From Cafeteria roenbergensis (taxonomy: Eukaryota > Sar > Bigyra > Bicosoecida > Cafeteriaceae), in NCBI GenBank assembly GCA_008330645.1, contig VLTN01000049.1:1-64000 (forward strand): DNA of 64,000 nucleotides, written 5' to 3'. Below the pieces are notes generated by a model that was given only the letters and a program-made list of their open reading frames with translations, did no database searches and had not been told where the DNA came from. Position 1 is the stretch's first letter. The number at the start of each line of letters is the position of its first letter. Position numbers and translations under genes: made by a program. Below, in pieces: positions 42,661 through 52,844 of this stretch.

Positions 42661-45600
42661 TCACGCGAGGAAGCGATCGGCATCGGCAGCGGGCGCGGCA
42701 GCGGCATCTGCGGGCTGGCTCTCTGGCTGGGTGGGGCCGCCGTCGTCGAAGAGGTCGTCCAGAACATCGTCAGCCGCCGCGTCGGCAGCGTCAAACCCTG
42801 CAGGGGACCCACCGCCGGCAGCGTCCGAAGCGGGTACTGCAGCCGTCGAAGCAGCAGCAGCAGCTGCAGCAGCAGCAGCCGACGACGACGACGACGACGA
42901 CGACGACGAAGGCGCAGACGGCGCAGCGGCGGCGCGAGAGGAGGAGGACCCGCCGTTCTCAGCCGGGCCAAACTCCCTGACCTGCGGCGCCTCGTCCTCA
43001 ACCGCTCCCTCCAGAGCCCGCACCGGGTGGTCGTGCGCGTACCGGGCCACGTTGACCTTCTTCTCAACGGCCTCCCGGCCGTAGACGCGGACCTTTCCGG
43101 ACACTGCCCGCTCCTTGAAGGCCATGTCGTGGACCCCTCCGATGGCCCATGCGCAGCCTGTGATGCCCGCTGCGTCTGCGCCGTCGAGCTGGTACTTGTC
43201 GTTGAGGGCGATGGCCGTCTCCAGGGCCTCCTCCGGCGACGGCGTCCACTCGAGCAGCTTCTTCGCCCAGTACTTGCGGCACCAGCCGTGCATGTAGCCG
43301 GTGTGCACCAGCTGCATCTGCGCGGCGTTCCAGAGGCGGTCGTGCGTCAGCCCGCGTTCGAGCACATCGGTGGCGTAGAGGAAGTCGCGGGCGTCGTCCG
43401 CGTGCGCCTGGAGGGATTCGCGCGCCCAGGCAGGGAAGCCGTCCACAGAGTCGTACTGCGGCCACGGGGCGCAAACGGGTCACAGATGCGGGGGGCAGGT
43501 CAGAGAGGGTGTCGAGGACGGGGGCGGGCGCTGCACAAGCAACGGGCTGGGGGAAACCGCTGCGCTGGAGCCGACCACCTGCGCCTGAGCGGAGCGCGTG
43601 CGCTGGTGCGCGAGGCGCTGATCCGGCGCACAGCGCCGCGCGCACGGGGCCAGCCGAGCGCTCTCGCTCGACGGGCTGCAGTGCAAGCGCCAATCACTCG
43701 TGCTGCCGGGCCGGGATGGCGCCTTGCGCCAGCCCAGAGGACCGCTGCAGCAACGCGCGGACTGCTCACCCTCTCCTCGAAGAAGCAGAAGTTGTCGCTG
43801 AGCTCCCTCCGTACAAGGATCTCCTCCGCCCAGGCCTGCATGCCATTGGCGGCCCGGGACACGAATACGTCCTTGATGGCCCCGCCAGCCACGCGCACCA
43901 GCTCCAGGCAGCAGCGCTGCGCGGAGAGGTGCCCGTACCGGATGTGGGCGCTGAGCATGGAGCGGACCTCGGGCTTGTTCGGGTCGTCCGCTTCGGTGTC
44001 ATACTTGTCCACCCGGCGCGCCGACTCGAGGAACGCAGCCAGGGCGGCCTCGGCGGCGCGCTCGCCCGGCTGGGCCCAGGTCACTTCCGGCAGGGCCCAG
44101 TTGATCTTGAGGAAGGCAGCGACGGCGCCCCAGTCAGTCAGGCCGGTCGCGGCGTTGATGGGTGCCGGGCCAGCGATCAAGGGCCCCTCGCTGGGGCCTG
44201 CGGAGGGCCCCGCCCCGTCGGCGGCCGCTGCCGCCGCAGCGTCCTCGCGCACCCCGCCGACCACGGCGGCGTCGTTGAAGGGAAAGGGGGAATGGCTGAG
44301 CACGGCCGGGAACACGGTGAGGAAATGGTGAATGCGGGCGTGGAGCTTGGGCCGGAACGTGCGGGTGGCTGCGAAGGGTGATTGGGCGTGGACGGGGGGA
44401 GGCCGGGGCGGGGCGTGTCAACGCAGGCTGCGGAGCTGCAGGCCGCTCCACGGCGGGGGGGGCGCGCGATAGCGGGCTTTGCTGGCGACGCCGGACTGGC
44501 CCTGAAGCAGGCAGGCGAGCGGGCAGGGGGGCAGGGGGGCAGGGGGGCAGGCGGGCAGGCTCACAAACTTCGGGCTTGTCCGATGCGAGCCAACAGGGGA
44601 CGACGTTGTGTGCGTCCACGTACTCAAGGCCGCAGCCGTCGTGGAGGCGGCGCTCCGCGTCGTCGCGCCACGCCTGGGCCTGCCTGAGCGGGGAGAAGTC
44701 CGTGACCACGTGGCGGGCCTCCACCGCCGCGGCGTATCGCGCGAGCTCCTCAGCCGGGTTGGAGCCCACGAGAAGGCGGAAGCCGATGCCCAGCGTGCTG
44801 AGGTCAGCCTCGAGGAATCGCAGGCCGCGCAGCTGGAAGCCGGCCTGGCGGGCGGACGCGCCGCCAAAGTCCTGGGACACGGTGAAGACGACTACCAGGG
44901 GGGCCTTGTGCTTGTAGGCCTGGCGCTGCGCGGAAACGAGCGCCCAGTTGTCGCGAATGCGCTGGTCTGCGAGCGGGGCAGAGGCGGCCGCGGGGAGCGA
45001 GGGAGGCACGCACGCGCGTTGTGCAAGGGAACGGCGCCGTGGCCGTGGCGAGCCGTCGCCCGCGCGGGCAGCCAGCACCGTCGCAGCTCCTGGTCTCACC
45101 CCGGCTCATCCAGTAGATAACAGGGCCCGAGTTGGCGCCCTCGACCGACTTGCGCATGCGCGTGCGGCGGCTGCCGTCGAACTTGGCGGCGTTGTCGTAC
45201 TCGAACGACGTGACTGCCACAACGCAGGGCAGCCGCGGCGGGGGCGCCGAGAGGTGCTTGATGAGCCGATCGCGCGTGCTCAGGTTGCCGTCGGACTCGG
45301 CGTTCGGAAGCGCCTGCAGGATCGTCCGCGTGCGCAAACGAGCGTTCACAGCACCCACCCGCTCCTTGAGCTGGGCCGCGAGCTTGGCGCGGGCCTGCGC
45401 CGCAGCGCGCCGAACGGTCGCCTCGCCGTGCGCATCCACGAGCCTCGTGAGCACCACGCCGGCCTTGGTCTCGCGCATCGCCGACACGGTGACGGAGACT
45501 TCGCCCATGCTCTCCAAGACTGCCACCATCCGTGCATCGTCCCCCCCTGCGCGTCCGGAGCGGACCAGGTTGCGAGCAGAAAGGGCCAAGTCGGGCAAGG

Positions 45601-45726
45601 AAGCGCGCGCGGCGCCGTCGAGCATTGCTGCACGGCTCGGGCACGTGGCTCACGACCAAATGCGGTGCGCAAGTGGGCAAGGTGCAGCTTGAGCTTTCGC
45701 AGGGCCTCCGAGCCGTGCCCGTCCAT
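42661..45726 (-). CDS. TFIIS N-domain fused to class II CPD photolyase
   Basis: Five exons, complement: 45654-45726, 45100-45546, 44565-44966, 43770-44368, 42661-43455 (771 aa). All junctions are GTGAG...GCAG and keep frame. Residues 1-90 match the TFIIS N-terminal LW-type helical bundle (ALRKLKLHLAHL, then VSVTVSAMRETKAGVVL and a helix AKLAAQLKE). The same exon then continues into the class II photolyase start GPVIYWMSR, which joins DQRIRDNWAL, VTDFSPLR and DAHNVVPCWLASDK (antenna and Rossmann part), and then YGHLSAQRCCLELVR, EILVRRELSDNFCFF, YDSVDGFPAWA and GYMHGWCRKYWAKKLLEW (FAD part), ending in the ERAVSGKVRVYG motif. The enzyme splits cyclobutane pyrimidine dimers with blue light. An Ala/Ser/Asp-rich tail follows. 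The start is the first in-frame ATG, but coding-like sequence continues upstream. Confidence 0.88.
44521..44556 (+). repeat. G6CA tandem run in photolyase intron 3
   Basis: Repeats of GGGGGGCA (about four units) next to the splice donor of intron 3. The plus strand could form a G-quadruplex; the transcript (minus strand) carries the C-rich complement directly after GTGAGC. Confidence 0.7.
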
Positions 45727-45979
45727 GATGGCGGCGTCCCGGTGCCGCTGGGCCGACTGCAGCCGCAGCTTGTCCGCCGCGCTGCTCTGCCGAGCTCGTG
45801 CTGTGCCATCGCCGCATCGGTTTCCTTTGCCCGCAACGCGGCGCGCGTCTCGTTTGGCACGTGTGTGCTCGCCAGGGGTTGCCGCGCAGGGCCCGCAAAG
45901 GTTTCATCTGGGGCAATGTGACGCGAAGGCTACCGTCCATGCACATTCACGATTTGAGCTGGTCGCTGCGGGGCCAGTT

Positions 45980-47551
45980 TCACTCGCTACGACCGCCTCG
46001 CGCACCGCCGCCACGCCCGCGGAACCCGCCGCGCCCCCGGCCGCCCCCACCGCGCCCGCGGCTGAACCCGCCCCCACCGCGCCCGCGGCTGAACCCGCCA
46101 CGCCCGCGCCCGCGGCTGAACCCGCCGCGGCCCCCGCCACGGCTGAACCCGCCATCCTCTCCGCCCCCCCGAGAGCCGCCGCCCTCCTCTCCGTCGCGGC
46201 CTCCGGAAAAGCCGCCACGCCCGCGCCCGCGCCCGCGCCCGCGTCCGCGTCCGCGCCCGTGGCCGGGAGCCTGCGCGGCCTTGCGCTTGGGCGGGCGGGA
46301 GCCATCGGCCATCCACACGCTGGAGGCGTCGAAGCCGCGCGTGCGAAGCTCGCGGCCGTCCAGCTCCATCTTGGCCTCCTTCAGCTTGTCGGCCGCGGCA
46401 GCGCTGTCCATCTCCACGTACGCGAAACCGACAACGGCGCCCTTGCGGTTGCGCTGCAGGTGGAGGTCCACGATCTCGCCGCAGGCGGCGCCCTCCACCG
46501 CGCGACGCACCGCCGCCTCGTCAACGGTGTCGAGTGGGAGGTTCCCCACGTACACAGTGGCAGCCGCGTTGGAGGGGTTGAACGCCAGGCCGGGGCGGAG
46601 GATGGCCGGCTCGCCCTCCTGGGGGACGGGCTGGCGGGGAGCTGGCTTGGAGGCCTCGGCCTCGGCCTCGCGGCGCGGGCGCTGCGCCTTGGGCGGGGCC
46701 GTCTCCTCCTCCTCGTCCTCAGACTCCTCCTCGTCCTCCTCGTCGTCGTCTTCGCTCTCACTGGCATCATCGCTGTCGTCACCGGCCAGACTGTCCTCCT
46801 CCTCCTCCTCCTCCTCGTCCTCCTCGTCATCGTCGCCCTCGTCCTCCTCGTCGTCACCCGCGGGCTCTGCCTCCTCGCGGCCGCGCTTGCGAGCGCGGGC
46901 GGACTCAAGCTCCGCCTTGGACACGCCCCATGCCTCCTCGGCCTCCTCGATGAGCGCGGACGCCTCGTTTGCGCCTCCTGCGCCGAACGCGGACTCGACG
47001 GCGGCGGCCTCGGCATCGCCAGCGGGCTTGGCGGTCAGGCCTTGGGGGCGCTCGCGCTGCCGCTTGGCGGGCTCGGCCTTGGCGGCTGCCTTCTCGCGCT
47101 TGGCTGCCTTCTTGGCCTTGGCCTTGGCCTTGGCCGCAGCCACGCGCTCGGCCGCCTCGTCGCTCCCCTCGTCAGAGTCGTCGTCGGAGCCGGCGTACTG
47201 CGCCATCCAGTCGTCGTTCTCGTCGATGCGCTTGTGCATCTCGATCATGGACACCAACAGCGACCTGCCGGCGCCCAGGTTGTCGACATCCTCCACCTCG
47301 TCGTCGTCCTTCTCGTTGTCGCTCGCGCCGCTGTCAGCGGCAGCTTCCCCGGCGCTAGGGGCGACGACCTCGGCCGCAGCCACGGGCTTTGCGTCCCCAA
47401 TGACCGCACCGGAGCCTGCCTTGCTGAGCATATCGACAAGACTGAAGCCTTCCGCGGCGCTGTCCGCCCCGGGCTGGGCGGCGGCGGCTGCCGGCGCGCC
47501 GGCCGCGGCCTTTGCCTTGTCCCCGGACTTGCTGCTGGAACGCTTCGGCAT
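45980..47551 (-). CDS. Nucleolin-like RRM/RGG RNA-binding protein
   Basis: 523 aa, one exon, ATG 47551. N terminus Lys/Ser-rich; about residues 85-310 are mixed acidic runs (poly-Glu/Asp) and basic Lys/Arg patches, as in nucleolar proteins. One RRM at about 328-405: RNP2 VYVGNL and RNP1 KGAVVGFAYVEM. The C terminus (about 430-523) is an RGG domain with many GRGRG, GGFSRG and RGGFRGRG units. This order (acidic, RRM, RGG) is that of nucleolin/fibrillarin partners and of Nop12-like factors, so a role in rRNA maturation is likely. Only one RRM is seen where nucleolin has two to four. The photolyase gene lies directly downstream on the same strand, 253 bases from its stop. Confidence 0.82.
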   Translation of the reverse strand: MPKRSSSKSGDKAKAAAGAPAAAAAQPGADSAAEGFSLVDMLSKAGSGAVIGDAKPVAAAEVVAPSAGEAAADSGASDNEKDDDEVEDVDNLGAGRSLLVSMIEMHKRIDENDDWMAQYAGSDDDSDEGSDEAAERVAAAKAKAKAKKAAKREKAAAKAEPAKRQRERPQGLTAKPAGDAEAAAVESAFGAGGANEASALIEEAEEAWGVSKAELESARARKRGREEAEPAGDDEEDEGDDDEEDEEEEEEEDSLAGDDSDDASESEDDDEEDEEESEDEEEETAPPKAQRPRREAEAEASKPAPRQPVPQEGEPAILRPGLAFNPSNAAATVYVGNLPLDTVDEAAVRRAVEGAACGEIVDLHLQRNRKGAVVGFAYVEMDSAAAADKLKEAKMELDGRELRTRGFDASSVWMADGSRPPKRKAAQAPGHGRGRGRGRGRGRGRGGFSGGRDGEEGGGSRGGGEDGGFSRGGGRGGFSRGRGRGGFSRGRGGGGFSRGRGGGGRGRGGFRGRGGGARGGRSE

Positions 47552-48016
47552 TGCTTCCGCTGCTGTGCGCCACCTCCCGGGCACGTGCGGTTGCAACCCA
47601 GCGGTTCGGGTGCGAAGTGCCCGGCGCCGGGGCGACGGCATGGCGCCCACACTCCCCGCGAGGGCTGCGCACTTTGGGCAGAGCCGCAAGGCGAGCCTTG
47701 GCGCGGATGCTTGCGCGGCCAAGCAATTCGCGATTCGGCGCCCTCCTTGCGTAAACCGACGGCAACAGGGCGTTCCTTCGGTGCTGTGGCCGAGATCACG
47801 CACGCGGCGGTGGTCTCTGGGAAATGCGGGGCAGCCCCGAGCAGGCTCTGGCGGTGGCGAAGGGGAGCGGGCAGGGGAACGCCACCTTCAACCGCTGCAG
47901 AGCGCAAACTGTCGTGGCCACCGGAAAACTTGCAGATTTCTCCACGGCCCGGCGCCCCAGGCACGCTTGCGGCTGCGCCAGCCCGCGCCTCGTGCCCAGG
48001 CAGGCTAGTTGCGTCG
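47552..48016. promoter_or_regulatory. Shared promoter region, RRM protein / PH protein
   Basis: 465 bases between divergent starts. Contains both 5' UTRs; no core element or RNA gene seen. Confidence 0.45.
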
Positions 48017-49407
48017 ATGGCTGACATGGTTCCCGCCCATGGCGGCGCCGACGGCGCAGGCGAGGGAGACAGGCTGGTGACCAATCACGAGCACGCGCGG
48101 TCCGACCTTGGCACCCCGCCGCACGCGAGCCCAGTAGCCTCTGGCCCCGGGACGCCGATGTCCGTGCCTGTCGGTCCGCCTGGTCAAGCGGGCAGGGAGG
48201 GCGACCACAGCCACGGGCACGCCCAGGGCGGCGCAGGGCCTCAGCGCCCAGGATTCGGCGACGCGGCGCACGGCTCGCGCCCGCCCACGCACGTCGGGCC
48301 GCCGGCAAAGGCCGCCGCAGGCCCGCCGCGGTTCGTGGTGCTGGCTGACCCCCTGCTGCCCGCGGGCTGGAAGAGCGACTTCAGCGAGCCGGTGCGAACG
48401 CCGCCCCGATGCCGCGCGTCGCGTGCCTGCTGCCCCCTCGCCCCAGTCGCCAGGCGCGCGCCCCGCTCTCGCGCCGTCGCTGGCCCTCGCCCTCAGTCCG
48501 TCTCGTCGCTGCTGTGGGTGGTTTCCCGCCGAGCCGATCGCAGGTTGCGCACGGCTGGGTCGTCAAGTACGAGGGGCAGGGCGGGTTCACCAAGCGGTAC
48601 CTCGTGCAGCGCGGAAGCACCCTTCTCTACTTCGAGAACTCAGCGGCGCCCGATCCGCGCGGCGTCTTCCTCCTCGACACCGCCACCGTCCAGCGCGGGG
48701 CCCGCCTCGCCGATCGAATCGGTGTGACTGCTCTGCTCAACCGCTCGTCGATCGCCACGCGCTTTTGCATGGTAATTGCCCGCCCTTCGGGGGTGAAGTG
48801 GGAGCTGTGCCTGCCCGACGAGCCCACGCTGGACGGCTGGATCAAGGCATTCACCGCCACCGGAGTGGTCAGCCGGCTGCCGGACATCCCCCTTGCGCCG
48901 CCGCCCCCTGTGCCCGTGGCACCCACGGTGCGGCCCCGCTCGTCGCCGCCCCCCGCACCCTTTGGCTCCCAACAGCAGCAGCAGCAGCAGCAGCAGCAGT
49001 TTGCCGGGGCCGGGTCCCCTGACGCCAAGAGCGGCCCCATGCCCTTCGGCGCCGCGACGGGGCCCGGAGCCGGGGTGCCACCGCCGGGTGCGTACTCCTA
49101 TGGAGGGGGTCACACGAGCTACGCGTCGGCAGCGGGCGGCTCAAGCGGCTACGGCGTCGCCCCCGCCGGCTACCCGGCGCCCGCTCACTCTGCGGCCGCT
49201 GCGCCCGCCGGGTTCGGGGGCAACCCCCAGCCCACGCCGACTCCAGGGTACGCCCCGGGCGCGGCGGGATCGGCGGCCTACCCGCCGCCGGGAGGGCGCG
49301 GCGCAGGCCCCGGCACTCCGGCCGATGACAACGAGGGCGACGACGCGTCGCTCGAGGCTGGCACCGAGTTTCGGGGGCTCCCCTCGGGTGGCGGGGACGG
49401 CGAGTGA
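48017..49407 (+). CDS. PH-domain protein with disordered tails
   Basis: Exons 48017-48391 and 48544-49407 (412 aa). The intron (152 bp) has a GTGCGA donor, weaker than others here, and a TCGCAG acceptor. The N-terminal 115 residues are Gly/His/Pro-rich. The exon junction joins WKSDFSEP to VAHGWVVKYEGQGGFTKRYL, the first strands of a pleckstrin-homology domain (about 126-225), which ends with the helix containing LDGWIKAF after a typical WELCLPDEPT strand. PH domains bind phosphoinositides or proteins, so a link with the PI3-kinase products is possible but not shown. The tail is Pro/Gly/Ala/Tyr-rich with ten Gln in a row (near 48970-49000). The basic Lys/Arg cluster that binds PIP3 in PH domains is only partly present. 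Confidence 0.8.
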
Positions 49408-50364
49408 CCCGCGACGTGCGGTGCGACTGGTCTGTCGCCAGCAGGCGGCGCACTGCCAGCCAATTTGCCGTCGACTGCGGCTGCGGTGAATGGCGGCCCC
49501 GTTTCCAGTGCGTGCGGGGCGGTTAGCGGGTCTTGCGGCCCCGAGTGGCGCTGCCGGCCGAGGGACGCGCCGCCGCCGCCGCCGCAGCCGCCGCCGCCGC
49601 GCACGCTGCAGGGCGCGCACATCTTGTTTTGCGTCGAGCCAGTGCAGCGCCAGCGGACGGCCTGGTTGTTCGGCTGCGCGGTGAAAATACATCGGCCCTC
49701 GAGCGCGTGTGGCGCTGCCGCCTTCGGCGCTGCTTGCCGGCCGAGGCGTATGCAGCCTCCCAGCGCCTGAGCACGCTCACGCATTCGTGCGTGCGCGAGT
49801 TCGCGCGCGCGCAGTCACCCACACCCACACCCACAAGCACAACTACAGCTTGTTCACCCCGCCCCCGTCGTGGAAACGCGGCCTGCAATCGGCTCGCTTG
49901 TCGGCGCAGTGTTGGCCGTCATGCCAAGCACAGCGTGACAGATGTCCCAGCTCTCCGCTGCCAGTGGCCCAATCTCCACGGACGCACTGCTTTGTGGCCT
50001 CGGCGCAAGGCCGGATGGCCGGATGGGGTGCAACGATGCCGTGGTGGCGATGCGTGCTCCGCCACCTGAGCGACGATTCGTCTCGATGCAGCGGTTATTT
50101 GCCACGCCAAGCGCTGCTGTCGCGCACGGGCGCACGGTGCGGCAAGGGGGAGCTGACTGCGCACCGATGCCTCTCTGGGCCGCTCGCCGCCGACAGTGAG
50201 TGGGAGGGCGCAAGGCGGGGGGGAAGGGGAAGTGGCGGGGACGAATGCGGGGAGGTGAGGCCAGAGTTGCAGGTTTGGCTCCCGCCGTAGCCGCAGCGCT
50301 GGCGCTGGAATCCACCACCCGCGCGGCCTCCCGCCGCGCCGGTGTGGCGCCCGACGCGCGATCG
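49408..50364. other. Long convergent 3' region without a supported gene
   Basis: 957 bases between the PH and EF-hand stops. Contents include a CCG/CCGCCG microsatellite (about 49567-49602), a CA-rich patch (about 49816-49840) and patches with lower GC. Open frames up to about 170 codons exist on both strands but show no domain, signal peptide or consistent codon use. I see no tRNA. Confidence 0.5.
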
Positions 50365-50897
50365 CTACCCGCGACGGTGCTGGCTGGTGCCTGCTCCTCC
50401 CGCTGGCATCCTCATTTGCGCCGGCCTCTCCGCCTCGTCGAGTCTGGTGAGGGCGGCCTTGATGCCGTCAGTGATGGCAAAGAAGTCCGGAGTCCGGGCA
50501 ATGAACCGGCCAAACGCGAGCCACTCGGGCAAGGAAACATACCCGTCCCCGTCAGCATCGGCTCGCGCAAGCTGTGAGGCCGCCTGCTCGGGTTCCACGC
50601 GGCGGCCGGTGAGCGCCCGCCCGAAACGAGCGAACTCCTCCACGTCGAGGAAGCCATCGCTGTTCAAGTCGAGCAAGCGAAAGATGACGGTCAGGGTCTC
50701 ACGCTGCCTGTCGTCCTGCGGCCACGGGGGCACGAGGGCCGGCGCGGGGGCGCGGCGGGGCGAGTCAACGGGCATGGTCGCCAGCGCTCGACGACGGCCA
50801 TTGCGGCCTGCTTGCCCCCCGCGCCGCTCACCAGCTCATACGGAGGCAGGTCTGCCGAGTCTTCAATGCTCGGCGCAAACGCAGACGTCGATGCCAT
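50365..50897 (-). CDS. Small EF-hand protein (two motifs)
   Basis: Exon 1 complement(50832-50897), exon 2 complement(50365-50715); 138 aa; intron 116 bp GTGAGC...CCGCAG; stop TAG. Two EF-hands are plain: loop DLNSDGFLDVEEF and loop DADGDGYVSLPEW, each with the D/N-x-D/N-x-D-G spacing, 33-40 residues apart. Both have the -Z Glu/Glx position filled, so both could bind calcium. The exon 1 start, MASTSAFAPS, is 22 residues long and joins DDRQRETL; the ATG visible at 50775 lies inside the intron and is rejected. Two hands only, without another domain: a calcium sensor or a light-chain-like subunit, partner unknown. Confidence 0.82.
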
Positions 50898-51114
50898 CGC
50901 ACCGCGCGAGTGGCGATGTCTGCCGACGGGTGAGTTTTGCCTCGACTCGGCTCTGCCCGACTCAGGGCTTTTGATGCTGCCCACGCGAACGTGTGTGGCG
51001 GCACGTGTGTCAACCAGGGAGGCCGCTGCATACACGCTCCTAATTCTGCATGGAACTTGCACCCGCCGTCGCTCGCCGCAAGCAGCTGGCCCGCGGCCCG
51101 CGGAGACAATTGCC
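50898..51114. other. Short gap between two minus-strand genes
   Basis: 217 bases between the FAM228-like stop and the EF-hand start. No feature is recognised. Confidence 0.4.
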
Positions 51115-52245
51115 CTACTCAACATCTGCCGGCCGCGGCGGTGCTCGCAGGGTTTCGCGGGCGCCGACGCCTCTGCTGGGAACAGCCACGGGGCGCTTTC
51201 CGAGGCGTGGGAAGTCGCTAGCGACCGCTGCGTTGCTCCTATCAATGTCGAACTGGTCGAGGTGCACGCGGTCGGGAGCGTGGCTTGCGCCCGGCACCGA
51301 GCGCCTTGGCTGCACCTTGTGGACGACCCACGCCTTGCTGCTCTCAAGAGATGTCCTTGTTGGGAGGGAGTGCATGGCCTCCACAGCATCCCGAGCGCCG
51401 CCTCCCAGCAGGAGCTGTCCTTCGAAGCCCCCCTTGACCAGGCTGAGCTTGAGGGGGTCGGAGCTGATCGGCGCGCCGGCGACGCGGACCGACCTGCGGT
51501 TGAGCTCCATGGGGTCGTCGAACGCGCCGCCCGTGCCTCCCTTGTGGTCCAGATGGATCAATGACGAAACGGAGCACTCGTGCAAGAAGCTCGCAAACGC
51601 CTCGCGCCTCTGCGCCGTCCTGTCCTTTGCCGCGTCCACTGCCTCGCACATGCGTGTGCTCATTGGCTTGTACACGGTCTCGGTCCACTTTGTGTGGAGG
51701 GCCTGCCGCTTCGCGGCGTCCTGCCGCCTTTTCGTCTCCAGGGCGTGAAACGCGCGCCGTTGCTCGCCGGTGAGCTCGAGGCAGGCCGCAGCCCGTTGCC
51801 TGAGCCGAAGCTCTTGCATCTCTCGGTCTGGCTGCTTCCCTGGCAGCGCTGCCTGGCGCTCGTACCACTCGTGGCGCTTGCGCACAAGCTCAGCCTTTCT
51901 AGGGTCCACGGTTCTCCTCCTGCCCCCCGCCCTGGCAGGCCCAAGCGCGGGCACTTTGCCCGTTGGTGCCCACAGCGGCTTTGGCTTGGACGGTGGTGGA
52001 AGCGAGCGCAAGGAGGCTTGGCGGCTGCCCAGCGAACGCGCCATCCCTGCTTGCCGCAACGCAGCGGTGCGAGCGCGCAACGCTTGTGCCCCCGCAAGCA
52101 TCCGCTCCAGGGAGTCCTCGTCGTGAGTGGCGACGGAGGCCCTTGGCGGCGTGCCGCACTCAGCGCCCGGGCCGGCGGCCTCCGGGCCGGCGCCACGCAC
52201 CGAATCGGCCATGTCGCGCAACGAGCCGCCCGCGGTCACTGCCAT
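51115..52245 (-). CDS. FAM228-like (cilium-linked) protein
   Basis: 376 aa from ATG 52245 (an in-frame ATG at 52542 would add 99 residues that look like UTR). Stop TAG at 51115. A helical basic core has RKRHEWYERQAAL, RRQDAAKRQALHTKWTETVY, then KPMSTRMCEAVD and an RRREAF-like repeat, followed by HLDHKGG and a DPLKLSL motif. This order resembles vertebrate FAM228A/B (R-K-E-x-L-Y-x-R-W...P-L, K-K-G-N..., D-P-L-K). FAM228 proteins are little studied and restricted to organisms with motile cilia. The match is from memory of the motif pattern and is not proven. The gene is divergent from AIP1. Confidence 0.6.
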   Translation of the reverse strand: MAVTAGGSLRDMADSVRGAGPEAAGPGAECGTPPRASVATHDEDSLERMLAGAQALRARTAALRQAGMARSLGSRQASLRSLPPPSKPKPLWAPTGKVPALGPARAGGRRRTVDPRKAELVRKRHEWYERQAALPGKQPDREMQELRLRQRAAACLELTGEQRRAFHALETKRRQDAAKRQALHTKWTETVYKPMSTRMCEAVDAAKDRTAQRREAFASFLHECSVSSLIHLDHKGGTGGAFDDPMELNRRSVRVAGAPISSDPLKLSLVKGGFEGQLLLGGGARDAVEAMHSLPTRTSLESSKAWVVHKVQPRRSVPGASHAPDRVHLDQFDIDRSNAAVASDFPRLGKRPVAVPSRGVGARETLRAPPRPADVE

Positions 52246-52844
52246 GACAGCGCGCTCCTCCGATTCAGAGGGCCTGTGCCGTGGACTGCCGCGGGTAGCC
52301 TCACTGGGGACGGGGGCAAGCGACTCAGCGGGCTTCTGCGCTTGGGGCGCAATGCGCGTGCGCGCAACCGCGCTGCAGGCAGAGTGCAACTTATGGCAGA
52401 GCCACCGGCAGCGGGGCGGCTTGCGCGAATGGCAGTGCGAGCGCGCAGCACGTCGAGCGATGTGCTCGGCAGCAGCGAGGCGTTCCTTCGAGGGACGCTG
52501 CGGGCTGAATCCAGGCGACCTGCGCGCCGCGCAGCCGACCATCTCAAGGCTGCGGGTGCAGTTGGCCGCCGCCGGGCAAAACCTCCGTGCAAGCAGGCGC
52601 TGGGAAGTCGAAAACCGAGCGCGGTATCAGAGCCCACGCGCCATCCCAGCGGCGTGCGGCAAGTCCGCTGACCGGCGGCGGTGTCGGTGCCCGGCCTCGG
52701 CAGCTCGGCACTCGGGTGCTCTGCTCGCGATTGCCGAGCAGCGACGGCTCCCGCGTCATCCGCTGGCGCCGGCCCCGACAGGTCGCGGGTGCGGCTGCCC
52801 GGGGCACTCCCCGCCCCCAGCGCTAGCGCGCACGAGTTTTGGAC
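52246..52844. promoter_or_regulatory. Divergent promoter region, FAM228-like / AIP1
   Basis: 599 bases between the preferred start codons (302 if the longer FAM228-like start is right). It holds the open N-terminal extension described there. No core element is recognised. Confidence 0.45.

Noticed and set aside
45547-45653. Single-exon reading starting at ATG 45625 for the photolyase
   Set aside because: The intron model restores the first TFIIS-N helices (ALRKLKLHLAHL) and has GTGAGC and GCGCAG sites.
49854-50318. Possible 154-codon minus-strand gene in the convergent gap
   Set aside because: No domain, no signal and biased composition; probably UTR.
50716-50775. Met at 50775 as start of the EF-hand protein
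   Set aside because: It lies between a GTGAGC donor and a CCGCAG acceptor; the spliced model has a better N terminus.
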